Of a stretch of 64,000 nt of DNA, positions 63,422 through 64,000 are shown one piece after another. Within the stretch, counting starts at the first letter, position 1. Every line of letters begins with the position of its first letter. The notes under the pieces were generated by a model, which worked only from the letters and a program-made list of their open reading frames with translations, did not search any database and was not told the DNA's origin. The position numbers and the translations under genes are program-made. Where the stretch lies: NCBI GenBank assembly GCA_016713125.1, contig JADJPT010000003.1, positions 62,001 to 126,000 of the forward strand, given 5' to 3'. Source of the stretch: Betaproteobacteria bacterium. GTDB taxonomy: Bacteria > Pseudomonadota > Gammaproteobacteria > Burkholderiales > SG8-39.

Positions 63422-64000
63422 TCAGGCCGGTTTCGGTGGTGTGGACTTGCGCAGCATCTGCATGGCGACGGCCAGCGCCACCAGGCCGAAGCCGATCACG
63501 TCGGCGACGATGGACGGGTAGACCAGCGCGAAGCCGGCGACGATGAACATCCAGCGTTCGGGCAGGGTGGTCTTCTTGAAGGCCCAGCCCTGGAAGCCCG
63601 CCGCCAGCGCCGAGATGCCGACCGCGGCGGTCAGGGTCACCTCGGCGATCATCCACCAGTTGGCGGTGGCCAGCGCCTTGGTCGAGCCCATCAGCAGCAG
63701 GCCCAGGCCGCTGGGATCGAGCACGAACATGAAGGGCACCAGGAAGGCCGGCACGGTGTACTTCCAGCATTGCAGCGTGGTCTTGTACGGGTCGCCGCCG
63801 GTGATCGCCGCGGCCGCGAAGGGCGAGAGCGCGGTCGGCGGCGAGACTTCCGAGAGCACCGCGTAGTAGAAGATGAACATGTGCGCGGCGAAGTCAGGCA
63901 CCCCCAGCTTGATCAGCGCCGGGGCGGCGATCACCGCGCTGATGATGTAGGAGGCGGTGACCGGCACGGCCAGGCCGACGATCCACACCACCAGAGCCGT
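63422..64000 (-). CDS. TRAP transporter fused permease, C-terminal part
   Basis: The last 192 residues of a large permease whose start lies beyond the window. It contains ISAVIAAPALIKLGVPDFAA, FYYAVLSEVSPPTALSPFAA and a GSTKALATANWWMIAEVTLT helix, as in the TRAP-type fused 4TM/12TM proteins that import C4-dicarboxylates and other organic acids with a periplasmic binding protein. The receptor gene would be further right. It is co-directional with, and directly before, the flavoprotein gene. Confidence 0.88.
   Translation of the reverse strand, partial: TALVVWIVGLAVPVTASYIISAVIAAPALIKLGVPDFAAHMFIFYYAVLSEVSPPTALSPFAAAAITGGDPYKTTLQCWKYTVPAFLVPFMFVLDPSGLGLLLMGSTKALATANWWMIAEVTLTAAVGISALAAGFQGWAFKKTTLPERWMFIVAGFALVYPSIVADVIGFGLVALAVAMQMLRKSTPPKPA

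Overview
The window is chromosomal DNA from a high-GC betaproteobacterium, most likely Burkholderiales or a close relative. The evidence is the rpsU/yqeY/dnaG/rpoD block divergent from tsaD, an rpoD with a long Lys/Ala/Pro-rich N-terminus, Bug (TctC-type) periplasmic binding proteins, a CIRCE-controlled groESL operon, an imuA-imuB-dnaE2 mutagenesis cassette behind a LexA-like box, and three tRNA genes. I see no prophage, insertion sequence, plasmid module, CRISPR array or rRNA.

Layout. 1-6.1 kb: end of an MFS gene, a DMT exporter, a broken CNB-patatin lipase gene, two His-rich membrane di-iron enzymes (hydroxylase and desaturase), an MFS transporter and tRNA-Phe. 6.2-8.6 kb: a two-component system of TctDE/QseBC type. 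8.6-10.9 kb: groESL with terminator, promoter and CIRCE. 11-12.8 kb: PBP4-type peptidase and a DUF883 protein. 12.8-18.3 kb: ubiD, a small membrane protein, ubiA, recG and ridA. 18.4-20.5 kb: TPR protein and a cytochrome b561/YceI/YceI operon. 20.7-26.3 kb: a likely catabolic operon (M20 hydrolase, molybdenum hydroxylase large subunit, Bug protein, dihydroxyphthalate-decarboxylase-like protein), then tRNA-Ala. 26.5-34.8 kb: SapC, YcgR, the SOS mutasome imuA-imuB-dnaE2 and rlmJ.

35.3-45.5 kb is a dense envelope and general-stress cluster: transglutaminase, CsbD, BON lipoproteins, glycine-zipper proteins, an lmo0937-type peptide, an OmpA remnant, DUF883 and an AI-2E family permease. In its middle sit a hybrid histidine kinase, a REC-PAS protein and a Crp/Fnr regulator. 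45.5-53.6 kb: tRNA-Ile2, a C-terminal-REC protein, a DsbA-like isomerase and the conserved rpoD-dnaG-yqeY-rpsU block opposite tsaD. 53.6-59.5 kb: EamA exporter, panE, plsY, folB, ybaK, xerD, ogt and a malate/lactate dehydrogenase. 59.6-64 kb: dienelactone hydrolase, an amidohydrolase, a fumarate-reductase-type flavoprotein and the C-terminus of a TRAP fused permease.

A caution runs through the window. At least a dozen otherwise well-conserved genes, including the essential rpoD and tsaD, carry single-base frameshifts or a small tandem duplication, often one extra base in a short G or C run. Most of these look like sequencing or assembly errors rather than biology, so such genes are annotated across the frameshift and the break is stated.
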